Source of the DNA: Bacteroidales bacterium
GTDB taxonomy: Bacteria > Bacteroidota > Bacteroidia > Bacteroidales > UBA932
Length of the DNA stretch: 35,997 nucleotides
NCBI GenBank assembly: GCA_017553405.1
Contig: JAFZME010000067.1
Coordinates: forward strand, 1-35,997
Direction: 5' to 3'
Shown: positions 25,833-34,525 of the stretch, piece after piece
How the letters are laid out: each line of letters opens with the position of its first letter
Position numbering within the stretch: the first letter of the stretch is position 1
Program-made: the position numbers and the translations under genes
The notes under the pieces: generated by a model
What the model was told of the DNA's origin: nothing
Database searches by the model: none
Seen by the model: only the letters and a program-made list of their open reading frames with translations

Positions 25833-27025
25833 TTGTGGCGATAGCACTCCTTCTGTCCACTCTCGCCAGTGCCCAGCGTCTCCCCGGACGAAACGACCGT
25901 TTCCCCGGGGTTGAGGTCGTGCGGCGGCCTCTCGGCGACATTGACTTCGAGATGCTCCGCAAGCCCGACACCGTCACCGTGTTCGTCCTCGGCGACCTGA
26001 TGTGCCACGGCAAGATGATGCGCAGCGCCCACGCGATTTATTCCAGGACCCATTCCGGCGCCTCGATAGACAATCCGTACCATTTCGATTTCTCCACTTT
26101 CTTCTGCCGCCTCGGCGACAGGATAAGCGGAGCCGACGTTGCCGTGGGCAATCTTGAGTTCCCCTTCGCCGGCCCGCCGTTCTCCGGCTATCCGAGTTTC
26201 TCGACTCCGGACTGCTATGCGGAATATGCCGCCAACGAGGGCTTCGACGTGATTCTTACGGCCAACAACCACGTCCTTGATCAGGGGACTCCCGGTCTTA
26301 AGCGGACGCTTGATGTCTATGACAAGATGGAAGCGTCGACCTCGGCGCGCTACACCGGGACTGCCCGAAGCGTGCAGGACGAGTTGGAAAGATATCCGCT
26401 CATCGTGAACGTGCGGAATGTCCGCCTGGCATTCGTCAATTTCACCTACGGGACAAATTCCGGCGCATCGTCGGCCTGGCCTAAGGTGGAAAAGATTCAC
26501 AGGGACGAGATACTCGCCGCCATTGAGAGGGCGCGCGAAAAGGAGGCGGATGTCATAATCGCCATCCCTCACTGGGGTGAGGAGTATCAGCTGCGCCATA
26601 ATGCCGCGCAGGAGGACCTTGCACGATGGCTTGTGGCAAACGGAGTGGATGTCATCGTGGGCAGCCACCCCCACGTGGTGCAGGACATAGCCGTCTATCA
26701 GTCCGAATATGAAGACGGCTCTCCGAAAGAGGTGCCCGTGGTCTACTCGCTCGGCAACGCCGTGTCCAATCAGAACGACCTGCCGGCCCGCCTTGAGGGC
26801 TGTGTGACGCTCAGGATAGTGTCGCACCGGGGCAAAACACGCGTTCTCCCGGATCCTTGCCTGGAGTTTCTATGGTGCACTAAAGCCGGGATGATCGATG
26901 ACGGCTATTCGGTGGTCCCCGTGGAGGAATATGCCGGACATCCGGAAGTCTGGAAAGTCGCGGGAGACTACGAAAAGATGATGTCTACATACGACAGTGT
27001 AAGAAAAAGATTAGGATTGAAATGA
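25787..27025 (+). CDS. CapA-family poly-gamma-glutamate/capsule-type metallophosphatase
   Basis: 412-aa protein of the CapA (PGA_cap) family, related to calcineurin-like phosphoesterases. Motifs in order: FVLGDLMCHGKMM, GNLEFPFAG, TANNHVLDQG, IAIPHWGEEYQ, VIVGSHPHVVQ and YSLGNAVSNQ, the metal-binding set of this family. The hydrophobic stretch YLLVAIALLLSTLASAQ acts as signal peptide. The start is uncertain: ATG 25787 makes the U2 repeat encode residues of the n-region, while GTG 25835 starts inside the hydrophobic core without basic residues. The family name derives from Bacillus capsule synthesis; most Bacteroidetes members have no proven role. phoH overlaps its stop by 4 bp (ATGA). Confidence 0.88.
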   Translation: MPFSCHTEAGGRAYLLVAIALLLSTLASAQRLPGRNDRFPGVEVVRRPLGDIDFEMLRKPDTVTVFVLGDLMCHGKMMRSAHAIYSRTHSGASIDNPYHFDFSTFFCRLGDRISGADVAVGNLEFPFAGPPFSGYPSFSTPDCYAEYAANEGFDVILTANNHVLDQGTPGLKRTLDVYDKMEASTSARYTGTARSVQDELERYPLIVNVRNVRLAFVNFTYGTNSGASSAWPKVEKIHRDEILAAIERAREKEADVIIAIPHWGEEYQLRHNAAQEDLARWLVANGVDVIVGSHPHVVQDIAVYQSEYEDGSPKEVPVVYSLGNAVSNQNDLPARLEGCVTLRIVSHRGKTRVLPDPCLEFLWCTKAGMIDDGYSVVPVEEYAGHPEVWKVAGDYEKMMSTYDSVRKRLGLK

Positions 27026-27966
27026 AGAAAACCATATTGCTCGAGGCGGTGGATCCGGTGAAGGTCTATGGAGCCGGCAATAAAATACTCGATGAGTTCC
27101 GTTCTTATTTTCCTTCCCTGAAGATTGTTGCGAGGGGAAATGAGGTCATCCTCGACGGTTCAAAGGAGGACGTCGACAACTTCTCCGCAAAATTTGATAT
27201 CCTTCTTGCCAAGGCCCGCAGCAAGATGAACCTCACGGCGTATGACGTGGAGGAGATTTTTTCTGCCGAGCAGGAGGGGCAGATTCCTGACGGGGAGTCG
27301 ATAATCGTCTATACGAGAGACGGAAAGCCCATCCGGGCGCGCAACCGCAACCAGCAGGAGCTGGTCAAGGCGTATTTCAAGGACGATCTGATTTTTGCCG
27401 TAGGCCCTGCCGGCACGGGAAAGACCTATATTGCGATAGCCCTCGCCGTCCGCGCGCTGAAAAACCGCGAGATCCGGCGTATCATCCTTACCCGTCCTGC
27501 CGTCGAGGCAGGGGAGAGACTGGGCTTCCTCCCGGGCGACTTGCGCGACAAGCTGGATCCGTATCTCCAGCCGTTATATGACGCCCTGGAGGATATGATT
27601 CCCGCCAAAAAGCTGCAGGAGCTTTTCGACGAGGGCGTCATCCAGATTGCCCCGCTTGCCTATATGCGCGGCCGCACCCTCGACCGGGCCTGCGTCATCC
27701 TTGACGAGGCCCAGAACACGATGCTGCCTCAGCTCAAGATGTTCCTCACCCGTATGGGCTGCAACGCGAAATTCATCGTCACCGGCGACGAGACGCAGGT
27801 TGACCTCCCCGTCAAGGACGATTCCGGCCTCACCAAGGGAATCAGCCTGCTCGAAGGTATAAAGGGCATCTCCGTCATCCGCTTCACCTCCGCAGACATC
27901 GTCCGCCATCCCCTCGTCACGCGCATCGTGCGTGCATTCGATAAGAAAATTGAAAACAATTTGTAA
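27022..27966 (+). CDS. phoH: PhoH-like ATPase
   Basis: 314-aa cytosolic PhoH/PhoL family protein with an N-terminal RNA-binding-like region (about residues 15-60) and a RecA-like ATPase core. Walker A is VGPAGTGKTYIAIA (Lys134); Walker B is VILDEAQNTMLPQLKMFLTRMG; VTGDETQVDLP is the family signature, as is ILTRPAVEAGERLGFLPGDL. PhoL proteins often sit near ybeY and act in RNA metabolism; here the neighbours are CapA (ATGA overlap upstream) and GlpT. The TAA stop is part of the promoter box of glpT. Confidence 0.95.
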   Translation: MKKTILLEAVDPVKVYGAGNKILDEFRSYFPSLKIVARGNEVILDGSKEDVDNFSAKFDILLAKARSKMNLTAYDVEEIFSAEQEGQIPDGESIIVYTRDGKPIRARNRNQQELVKAYFKDDLIFAVGPAGTGKTYIAIALAVRALKNREIRRIILTRPAVEAGERLGFLPGDLRDKLDPYLQPLYDALEDMIPAKKLQELFDEGVIQIAPLAYMRGRTLDRACVILDEAQNTMLPQLKMFLTRMGCNAKFIVTGDETQVDLPVKDDSGLTKGISLLEGIKGISVIRFTSADIVRHPLVTRIVRAFDKKIENNL

Positions 27967-27971
27967 TTTTG
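27964..27971 (+). promoter_or_regulatory. -7 box for glpT overlapping the phoH stop codon
   Basis: TAATTTTG fits TAnnTTTG; its first three bases are the phoH TAA. It ends 25 bp before the glpT ATG at 27997. Confidence 0.55.
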
Positions 27972-27996
27972 TCAGACGAAAATAATTCTTTTAGAA

Positions 27997-29388
27997 ATGG
28001 CAAGATATCTTGATCCTCCCAAGCCGAAAGAGCCGATTGCGGCCGAAAAAGTAGACAAAGAGTACAAGTCGATGAGACTTAAGGTGTTCCTGGGTGCGTT
28101 CCTGGGCTACGCCGCATATTATCTGGTACGTAAGAACCTGTCTCTGGCAGCGCCCGATATGATCAAGGACGGCATTCTTGATGCCGGCAAGGTCGGTCTC
28201 GCAATGTCTGCAGTGTCGATTGCCTACGCGTTCAGCAAGTTCGTGATGGGAAGCGTTTCCGACCGTTCGGATGCGCGTAAGTTCCTCTGCGTCGGACTTG
28301 TGCTGTCGGCCCTTGTGATGATGGCCGTCGGCATCATACCTTTCGGCACAAACACCGCCCTCAATACGGCCGTGATATTCATCCTTATGCTGGTCGTGGG
28401 CTGGCTGAGCGGTTTCGGCTGGCCTCCCTGCGGCCGTATTATGGCCCACTGGTTCAGCCAGAATGAACGGAGTTTCAAGATGAGCATATGGAACGTCTCC
28501 CACACCATCGGCAGCTTCTCGCTCGGCTTCCTCGCCATTGCGGGAGTCGCGCTTGCGGCCGATCTGGGAGTGGCTCAGACCTGGAAGGGCAATTTTGTGT
28601 TTCCGTCCCTGATAGCGATGGTGATAGCCCTGTTCTGCTGGTGGGCGATCCGTGACACGCCGGAGTCCTGCGGCCTGCCCGCGGTCGGCGACTGGCGTAA
28701 TGACCACAGCGGCGTCAAGTCCAAAGGCGCGGCAGGGGAGAAGCTCCCTTTCAAGACTCTCTTCGTCGACTATGTTCTCAAGAACAAGCTCCTCTGGGTT
28801 GTCGCAATCAGCAACGTAGCCGTCTATATGGTGCGTTACGGCATCGGCGACTGGGCTCCTACTTACCTGCAGACCAAAGGGATAATGACCGCTGCCGAGA
28901 GCAAGATTGCGTTCTCCGTCCACAACATTGTCGGCGCCGTCGGCACCATCGCCTGCGGCTGGGCTACCTCCAAGATATTCAAAGGCCGCTGCGCCCCTAT
29001 GAACGTCATCTGTATGCTTCTTTGCGCCGTCGGCGTCCTTCTTTACTGGATGGTGGGCTCGGGGATGATCGAGGCCTCGCCCGCGGTCCAGAAAGTCCTT
29101 ATCTACGTCGCACTGTGTATGATAGGATTCTTCATCTACGGACCTGTGGCCCTTACCGGAGTACAGGCGCTCAATCTCGTCCCGAAGAACGCGGCAGGTA
29201 CTGCGGCAGGGTTCGTCGGCCTTTTCGGCTACCTCGTAGGTGATGCGGTATGCTCCAAGATAGTCGTCGGCGGCATCGCCAACGGCGCCTCCTGGGACGC
29301 GGCGATGCTCTCCGTAGCAATAGGTTCCCTTATCGGCGTCGGCCTCTGCGCCGTGCTGATTCCCAGCGAGAAGAAGCTTGCGGCATAA
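27997..29388 (+). CDS. glpT: Glycerol-3-phosphate:phosphate antiporter (OPA family)
   Basis: 463-aa inner-membrane transporter of the major facilitator superfamily, organophosphate:phosphate antiporter family. It aligns by eye with E. coli GlpT along its length: GYAAYYLVRKNLSLAAPDM, FSKFVMGSVSDRSDARKF, GFGWPPCGRIMAHWFS, NKLLWVVAISNVAVYMVRYG, and AAGTAAGFVGLFGYL. Substrate-binding residues correspond: Arg45 (LVRKN), Arg280 (MVRYGIGDW) and His169 (NVSHTIG). Twelve hydrophobic segments are expected. GlpT is favoured over UhpT by the closeness of these stretches, but a hexose-phosphate or phosphoglycerate specificity is not excluded. It has its own promoter and is followed after 16 bp by a lipoprotein hydrolase. 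Confidence 0.93.
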   Translation: MARYLDPPKPKEPIAAEKVDKEYKSMRLKVFLGAFLGYAAYYLVRKNLSLAAPDMIKDGILDAGKVGLAMSAVSIAYAFSKFVMGSVSDRSDARKFLCVGLVLSALVMMAVGIIPFGTNTALNTAVIFILMLVVGWLSGFGWPPCGRIMAHWFSQNERSFKMSIWNVSHTIGSFSLGFLAIAGVALAADLGVAQTWKGNFVFPSLIAMVIALFCWWAIRDTPESCGLPAVGDWRNDHSGVKSKGAAGEKLPFKTLFVDYVLKNKLLWVVAISNVAVYMVRYGIGDWAPTYLQTKGIMTAAESKIAFSVHNIVGAVGTIACGWATSKIFKGRCAPMNVICMLLCAVGVLLYWMVGSGMIEASPAVQKVLIYVALCMIGFFIYGPVALTGVQALNLVPKNAAGTAAGFVGLFGYLVGDAVCSKIVVGGIANGASWDAAMLSVAIGSLIGVGLCAVLIPSEKKLAA

Positions 29389-29404
29389 AGTCAATTTCTG
29401 CCTT

Positions 29405-30304
29405 ATGAAAAAACTGCTTTGGATATTGCCGGTCGTCCTGGCCTTTTTGGCCGGATGCGATAAGACTGAGATTTATTCGCCATCTCCCGAGACGCCCCCT
29501 GCCCCCGAGCATAAAACACGGTTCGCCGCTGCCAGGGACAATCTGATAATCGGCGGCTTTGTCTATACCCCGGAGGGATTTGAGGGGAAGAGACCGGCCA
29601 TTATATTCTGCACCGGCCTGGATGCTTCGTATGCGGCAACGGAGCCTTATGCCCTCGCAGCGGCTGAGTTGGGCTATGTTTCCTGCTGCTTTGACTTTTG
29701 CGGCGGGCCGGACGAAAAGATAAACAGCCTGAGCGGCGGCAAAAAGTCCGATAATTCCATCCTTACCGAACTGCAGGACCTTACCGCGGTCTATAATGTC
29801 ATTTCGGCCCGTGAAGATGTCGATCCGGATAATATCATCGTGATGGGCGGCAGCCAGGGAGGTCTTGTGGCTGCTCTTTATGCCGCACGGAACCCTTCGA
29901 ACGTCAAGGCCCTGGGCCTGATGTTCCCTGCCTTCAACCTCCCCGACCTCGTGCGGAACGGGGTGCACGACAAGATTGGTGAAACCGACATCAATCTGAT
30001 TCCGGACTCATTGTTCCCTCAGGAATTCGAAGGCCACAAGTTCTATAAGAAGTATCTGGTCGATGCGATGAGCCTTTATCCATTCGAGGAGATAGGCGCA
30101 TATAAAGGCCCGGTAATTATTCTTCACGGGGATCAGGACACCTATGTTCCGCTCTCCGTTTCAGAGCAGGCCAAGGAAATATATGATGACGCCGAATTAT
30201 ATGTCTTACCCGGCCAGGGCCACGGTTTCGACGCAGTCGGAGAGGCCAAGGCCATCGAATATTTAGAGGATTTTCTCTCGGAACTCTTTCCGGATCAGGC
30301 GTAG
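29405..30304 (+). CDS. Alpha/beta hydrolase lipoprotein
   Basis: 299-aa exported hydrolase with a lipoprotein signal (MKKLLWILPVVLAFLAGC, lipobox LAGC, Cys18). The serine hydrolase triad is visible: Ser150 in MGGSQGGL, an Asp in ILHGDQDTYVPL (Asp243 or Asp245) and His273 in GQGHGFD. The overall pattern resembles dienelactone hydrolase and prolyl-oligopeptidase-like S9 peptidases. ATG 29405 is preferred over an in-frame TTG at 29378, since the frame before ATG overlaps glpT. Function may be esterase or peptidase on the periplasmic or surface side; nothing fixes the substrate. Confidence 0.85.
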   Translation: MKKLLWILPVVLAFLAGCDKTEIYSPSPETPPAPEHKTRFAAARDNLIIGGFVYTPEGFEGKRPAIIFCTGLDASYAATEPYALAAAELGYVSCCFDFCGGPDEKINSLSGGKKSDNSILTELQDLTAVYNVISAREDVDPDNIIVMGGSQGGLVAALYAARNPSNVKALGLMFPAFNLPDLVRNGVHDKIGETDINLIPDSLFPQEFEGHKFYKKYLVDAMSLYPFEEIGAYKGPVIILHGDQDTYVPLSVSEQAKEIYDDAELYVLPGQGHGFDAVGEAKAIEYLEDFLSELFPDQA

Positions 30305-30316
30305 GAATGCATTCCT
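30303..30316. promoter_or_regulatory. 14-bp perfect palindrome upstream of the hemerythrin-LuxR gene
   Basis: AGGAATGCATTCCT is a perfect inverted repeat that begins within the stop codon of the lipoprotein hydrolase and lies 25 bp before the regulator ATG. It may be an operator for autoregulation. No -7 box is clear nearby (TAGTTTCAG is the closest). Confidence 0.35.
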
Positions 30317-30341
30317 CCAAGGATGTAGTTTCAGATTTCAT

Positions 30342-31247
30342 ATGACTATAAATGGGGATATCCTTCACCCGGGGATGAAGATGGCGGATCTGATGAACCG
30401 GGATTTCACCCTTTCAGGCGTTATGGAAAGGGTGGGCCTCTCGTTCGGTTTCGGCGACGAGACCGTTGAGGAAGTGTGTTCCCGCGCCGGTGTCAACACG
30501 GCCACGTTCCTCCTGATATGTGAGGTGTACCTTTCTGAGGACTACACACCGTCCCGTCAGACACTGGAAAATGTTGACTTGAGGGATGTGCTCCGCTATC
30601 TCCGCCTTTCGCACACCTGGTATGAGGGGACTGCGGTGAAGTCGCTCTCCGATGCCCTGGATTCTCTTATGGCGCCGTGCGGCGACACCCACAAGATGAT
30701 CATCTCGCGCTTCTTCTCGGATTATATGAAAGAGCTGGAGAGGCATTTCGAATACGAGGAGAGCGTGGTCTTCCCTTACGTCGAGGCTATGCTGGACAAA
30801 GATGTCAAGGATGATTTCTCCATAGGTCAGTATGAGAAGCACCACTCCGATGTCCAGGAAAAACTGGACGACCTTAAAAAGCTGATTATGACCTACCTCC
30901 CTCCGGAGTGTGACCAGCAGCTCATCCACACGGCCCTTTCGGAGTTGTTCGCCCTTGAGACGGACCTGCGGAAACACACCATCATAGAGGACCGCATCCT
31001 GATCCCTGCTGTCAACCGTCTGGAGGACAGTGAGGAAGATTCCCCGGCTCCGGGCGAAAAACTCTCCGCCCGCGAGATCGAGATCCTCGCCGCCGTGGCT
31101 CAGGGGCTTCTCAACAAGGAGATCGCCTCGAAGTACAACATATCCATCCACACCGTCATCACTCACCGCAAGAATATCGTTCGCAAGACCGGTATCAAGA
31201 CCATCGCCGGGCTCACCGCCTACGCGATATTGAACAATCTGATATGA
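30342..31247 (+). CDS. Ric/YtfE-like hemerythrin domain fused to a LuxR-type HTH regulator
   Basis: 301-aa fusion. Residues 14-65 resemble the ScdA_N/Ric N-terminal helix region (MADLMNRDFTLSGVMERVG), but the Cys-Cys pair of Ric is absent; the only cysteines nearby are Cys46 and Cys60. Residues about 85-225 form a hemerythrin-like four-helix bundle with the di-iron ligand set His91, His135-x3-Glu139, His167 or His168, and His212-x3-Glu216. Residues about 238-301 are a LuxR/GerE HTH (LSAREIEILAAVAQGLLNKEIASKYNISIHTVITHRKNI). This points to a cytosolic regulator sensing oxygen, nitric oxide or iron through its di-iron centre. It is translationally coupled (ATGA) to the lipoprotein downstream, which is the obvious target candidate. 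Confidence 0.88.
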   Translation: MTINGDILHPGMKMADLMNRDFTLSGVMERVGLSFGFGDETVEEVCSRAGVNTATFLLICEVYLSEDYTPSRQTLENVDLRDVLRYLRLSHTWYEGTAVKSLSDALDSLMAPCGDTHKMIISRFFSDYMKELERHFEYEESVVFPYVEAMLDKDVKDDFSIGQYEKHHSDVQEKLDDLKKLIMTYLPPECDQQLIHTALSELFALETDLRKHTIIEDRILIPAVNRLEDSEEDSPAPGEKLSAREIEILAAVAQGLLNKEIASKYNISIHTVITHRKNIVRKTGIKTIAGLTAYAILNNLI

Positions 31248-32959
31248 AAAGATTTTTTGTAGCGGGACTGATGCTGGCAATGGCTTTATTGCCCGCAACA
31301 GTTTCCTGCAAGAGGGAGAAAGTCCCTTCCGGCGAAGGCCCTGATACTTCAATAGCTGTACAGGGCGTTTCTATCATCCCATCAGAGCCGCAGAGCATCA
31401 AGATTGGAGAAAAGGTGAAGCTCACGGCGATTGTCACTCCGGAGGATGCGACCAACTGCGCGTGCTCCTGGGAGTCGGACAAACCCGGCGTAGCCAGCGT
31501 TTCGGATGAAGGTCTGGTCTGTGGTGAGGCGGAAGGGACGGCGAGCATCAGCGTCAGGACCGAAGACGGTGGATTTACGACAGCAGTCGAGGTCTCGGTC
31601 TGCAACGAGGAGCCTGTCACTCCCGACCCTGAGCACCCTCAGGTTACCGACATCCTCCTAAGCGTCGAGGAAATCCCCGGCGCCGGGGTGATTTACAAGA
31701 AAAGGGCGAGGGACTCCCAGGACATTGGAGTGGGGGCTACGCACAAATACAAGATTACCGTCGTGCCTTCCGATGCCCCGCAGAGCGTAAGGATTGCCAA
31801 CCAGGCGACCGGATATGGCGGCGCCAAGTTCAGCATTGCGGGCAATATCCTCACCGTGACCGTTCCTTCTACCCAGCGGCCTCCGGACAATGCGAGTACG
31901 AGCGATCGATTTTCCTACGTCACCCTCGAGGCGGACGGCGGATTCACCAAGAGGATATTCTTCTATACCCAGAAGTACGACCCCTATCAGGTGAAGGAAG
32001 GCGACTATATTGTCAGGTACTCCTCGAATAAAGTGGGCGTAGAGGACGGCGGCTACCGTGGCAACGGACGCTACGACACTATGGAAGCAAGCGTCAGCAA
32101 GGGTATGGTGGTCAGCGGAAGTTCCACTTCAGGACGCCATTCCATAATAATGTATTTCGGCACCGGCCACATACGAACTCCCTACTGGTCCGATTACGGT
32201 CCGTCCAGCCCGATTATGGTAAATGGTGAGGCAATCCACGGAATAGCGGTACCGCTCAACCTGAACAAGATGTACCGCAGTGACAATCTGGATGGGGAGA
32301 TATGGTCTGATTCCAAGTCTTATGGCGCGACTTCCGACAACAGGGACCTTCCGTCGTGGGCGAAATTATATGCGTATATCTTGTCTTTCACCGGCCTCAA
32401 CATCCACAAGGCCAACTACGCCTTCTTCAACACCCTGGCACTTGTGGCCGTCAATGCCGGCAACGGCAGCTCCTATGAGGTGCGGCCGGCACAGTTCTTC
32501 GTCAACGATATCACCCGCCAGCCGGCAATCGATATGAAAGTCGACGACGACAAGAACAAGGATTTCTCTGATGCTATGTACTGGAAACTGTCCGAATTCC
32601 AGGGCAAACTGCCGAGTGTGAGAGATTCGGACGCAAGCGTTGTAGGTCCTTATGTCAGTCCCTGGCTGTTCCCGAGCATAGCGGACTATTGCTGCATTTT
32701 TGCCGGAGAGGCGTTCACCAATGAGGAATTTGCCGGCACTACCAGCCTTCAGGCCGAGGCCTGGGACCGTCTTGAGCTCCTGAAAAAGCGCACCGGTATC
32801 AGCGACTGGAATCTCAGCTGGTGGGCCTGCCAGGAATACAACAAGGATTCCGCAGCTCAGTTTACCATAAGCGATACCGGGAACTATGTCGACCTCAGTT
32901 GGAACGGGAGCTGCTCCAAGAACACCAAAAACTTCGTTTATCCGATATTGTACTTCTAG
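31244..32959 (+). CDS. Ig-like (BIG2-type) surface lipoprotein with DUF1566-like C-terminus
   Basis: 571-aa predicted lipoprotein (MKRFFVAGLMLAMALLPATVSC, Cys22). Residues about 38-125 are a bacterial Ig-like domain (VSIIPSEPQSIKIGEKVKLTAIVTPEDAT, then SVSDEGLVCGEAEGTASISV). A second beta-rich region covers about 130-250. The C-terminal part resembles the Lcl/FISUMP-type DUF1566 fold: PWLFPSIADYCCIFA takes the place of the usual LPT motif and LSWWACQEYNKDSAAQF the place of the WSST motif, ending VYPILYF where family members have VRPV. Likely outer-membrane surface adhesin or matrix protein. The start overlaps the regulator stop by 4 bp. Function is inferred only from architecture. Confidence 0.75.
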   Translation: MKRFFVAGLMLAMALLPATVSCKREKVPSGEGPDTSIAVQGVSIIPSEPQSIKIGEKVKLTAIVTPEDATNCACSWESDKPGVASVSDEGLVCGEAEGTASISVRTEDGGFTTAVEVSVCNEEPVTPDPEHPQVTDILLSVEEIPGAGVIYKKRARDSQDIGVGATHKYKITVVPSDAPQSVRIANQATGYGGAKFSIAGNILTVTVPSTQRPPDNASTSDRFSYVTLEADGGFTKRIFFYTQKYDPYQVKEGDYIVRYSSNKVGVEDGGYRGNGRYDTMEASVSKGMVVSGSSTSGRHSIIMYFGTGHIRTPYWSDYGPSSPIMVNGEAIHGIAVPLNLNKMYRSDNLDGEIWSDSKSYGATSDNRDLPSWAKLYAYILSFTGLNIHKANYAFFNTLALVAVNAGNGSSYEVRPAQFFVNDITRQPAIDMKVDDDKNKDFSDAMYWKLSEFQGKLPSVRDSDASVVGPYVSPWLFPSIADYCCIFAGEAFTNEEFAGTTSLQAEAWDRLELLKKRTGISDWNLSWWACQEYNKDSAAQFTISDTGNYVDLSWNGSCSKNTKNFVYPILYF

Positions 32960-33007
32960 CCTAATGGCATATGTAGTGGTTAAGTTTTGAGGTTATGGCA
33001 GATTGCT

Positions 33008-34525
33008 TTACCTGCTGAAATACTCTTTTATGACAATATCGAAATCCTTTGCTCCACCAGTCTCATTAAATAGTTTCTTCAACAGGCGCACGCGGGTGTT
33101 GGTGATGGCCTGGGGCGTTGAAATGGTCAGATTGGCGATCTCGGTGGGGAGGAAACTATGGGCCGTAAGAAGGCACACCTGCTGCTCTTTGACACTGAGT
33201 TGAGACATCAGCTTGCGCAACCCCGGACGCATAGCGAAAGTGAGTTGAGCCAAGGCGTTCATATCATCGGCAGATGCCACCATACCTTTTCCGGCAGCAG
33301 AATGCAGTCGAGATACGACGTCCTTCATTTGGCGGGAATTCTCCCGCAACTCACGTTCATTCTTACGTCGCATTTGGGTGAGTTCCGCTTGCGTAAGGTT
33401 AATACGTCGGCGACTAACCCAGAAGATGATGGCAGAAAGGAGAATCACAAAAAGAATGGCGGAAAGGAGTGCGATGGCTGTACGATAGTGCCGCCTCTCC
33501 TTAAGCTGATCATCGAACTGCGCCTGCAGGGCAATGACTCCAGCCGCATCGCTGCGTTCGTAAAGACGCTGATAGACCCCATTCAGACGTTGACTGAATT
33601 CTCCCACGCCCCGAAGGTCACCATAGCTGTTCATATAGGCAATCAACTGCCGATAGGACTGGATGGCGATATCAGGCGAAAAGGAGCCTGTGAGATGATA
33701 CCACTGCTCTGCGGCCGCAGCCATATCTCCCTCCGCCACGTAAATATCGGCCAGCAGTTTTTCTCCCCTGTCGGTGGGAGAGATGGCCCTGGCTTCCGTC
33801 AGGCAGCGCTTCGCATCCTGGCGCTGTCCTGTGCTCAACAGATAGCTGGCACGATTGACCAGATAGGTGGCACGCACCTCACCGTCTATGTCTTCGTAGT
33901 AGGGTTCGGCCAGTTCGGTATAAAACCGGAGACTGTCCTTCTCCCCCAACATATCGAAAGTCATAGCGATGTTGTTGAGCGTCTGAACCGTCCATTGCTT
34001 GTTTCTGCATTTGCGGGCGGCATTTAATGCCTGCTTGTAGTAGCTCAATGTAAGAGCATAGTTGCCCACATTATCGTTCACATCGCCAAGCACAGAATAG
34101 AGATACCACTTGAAAGCCGGCAGGTCCAGGTCGCCGGAGAGTTGTTCCGCCCGCTTCATCGCCAGTACCGCATCGTGCGTCTGATGCTGCCGATACAAGA
34201 CGATGCCGTGGTGGAGCAAGGCTCTGGAGAGATGCTCGTCGTCTCCGTGACGTTGCTCATAGTAGTTTCTGCTGGCACGTATCAGCGAGTCGGACGAAGT
34301 GCTGAGTCCGCTCCGATGCAGGGCCTCTGTATAGAGAAGACCATAAAGTGCCCGGTCGACGGCGGTCATAGTCGTATCGTTATAATAGGGAAACAGCATC
34401 CTGACTACCGAGTCAGGACGGTTGAAAACCATTTGCTCGGCCCTGCATAACAGCTCATTGTGGGACTGCCTATGAGAACAGCCCGCAATGACAAGTGCGA
34501 CTAATGCCAGCAGGATGCGTTTCAT
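33008..34525 (-). CDS. Membrane TPR lipoprotein with C-terminal LuxR-like HTH
   Basis: 505-aa protein with a lipoprotein-type N-terminus (MKRILLALVALVIAGC, Cys16), TPR repeats (residues about 50-330; e.g. YSVLGDVNDNVGNYALTLSYYKQAL), one membrane span (AIALLSAILFVILLSAIIFWV), a coiled coil (LTQAELTQMRRKNERELREN) and a C-terminal HTH-like region (LSVKEQQVCLLTAHSFLPTEIANLTISTPQAITNTRVRLLKKLF). This is a Bacteroidetes-type one-component sensor: TPRs on the periplasmic side, DNA binding in the cytosol. The frame extends to 34597, but ATG 34525 overlaps the stop of the TonB-domain gene as TAATG and gives the lipobox. The sequence is less GC-rich than the genes to its left. Confidence 0.82.
   Translation of the reverse strand: MKRILLALVALVIAGCSHRQSHNELLCRAEQMVFNRPDSVVRMLFPYYNDTTMTAVDRALYGLLYTEALHRSGLSTSSDSLIRASRNYYEQRHGDDEHLSRALLHHGIVLYRQHQTHDAVLAMKRAEQLSGDLDLPAFKWYLYSVLGDVNDNVGNYALTLSYYKQALNAARKCRNKQWTVQTLNNIAMTFDMLGEKDSLRFYTELAEPYYEDIDGEVRATYLVNRASYLLSTGQRQDAKRCLTEARAISPTDRGEKLLADIYVAEGDMAAAAEQWYHLTGSFSPDIAIQSYRQLIAYMNSYGDLRGVGEFSQRLNGVYQRLYERSDAAGVIALQAQFDDQLKERRHYRTAIALLSAILFVILLSAIIFWVSRRRINLTQAELTQMRRKNERELRENSRQMKDVVSRLHSAAGKGMVASADDMNALAQLTFAMRPGLRKLMSQLSVKEQQVCLLTAHSFLPTEIANLTISTPQAITNTRVRLLKKLFNETGGAKDFDIVIKEYFSR

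Noticed and set aside
27991..29394. 467-codon minus-strand frame across glpT
   Set aside because: glpT aligns with known GlpT along its length; the opposite frame is rich in His, Arg and Asp with no membrane segments or motifs.
32960..33007. Terminator between the convergent lipoprotein and TPR-HTH genes
   Set aside because: No stable stem followed by a T-run was found in the 48 bases.
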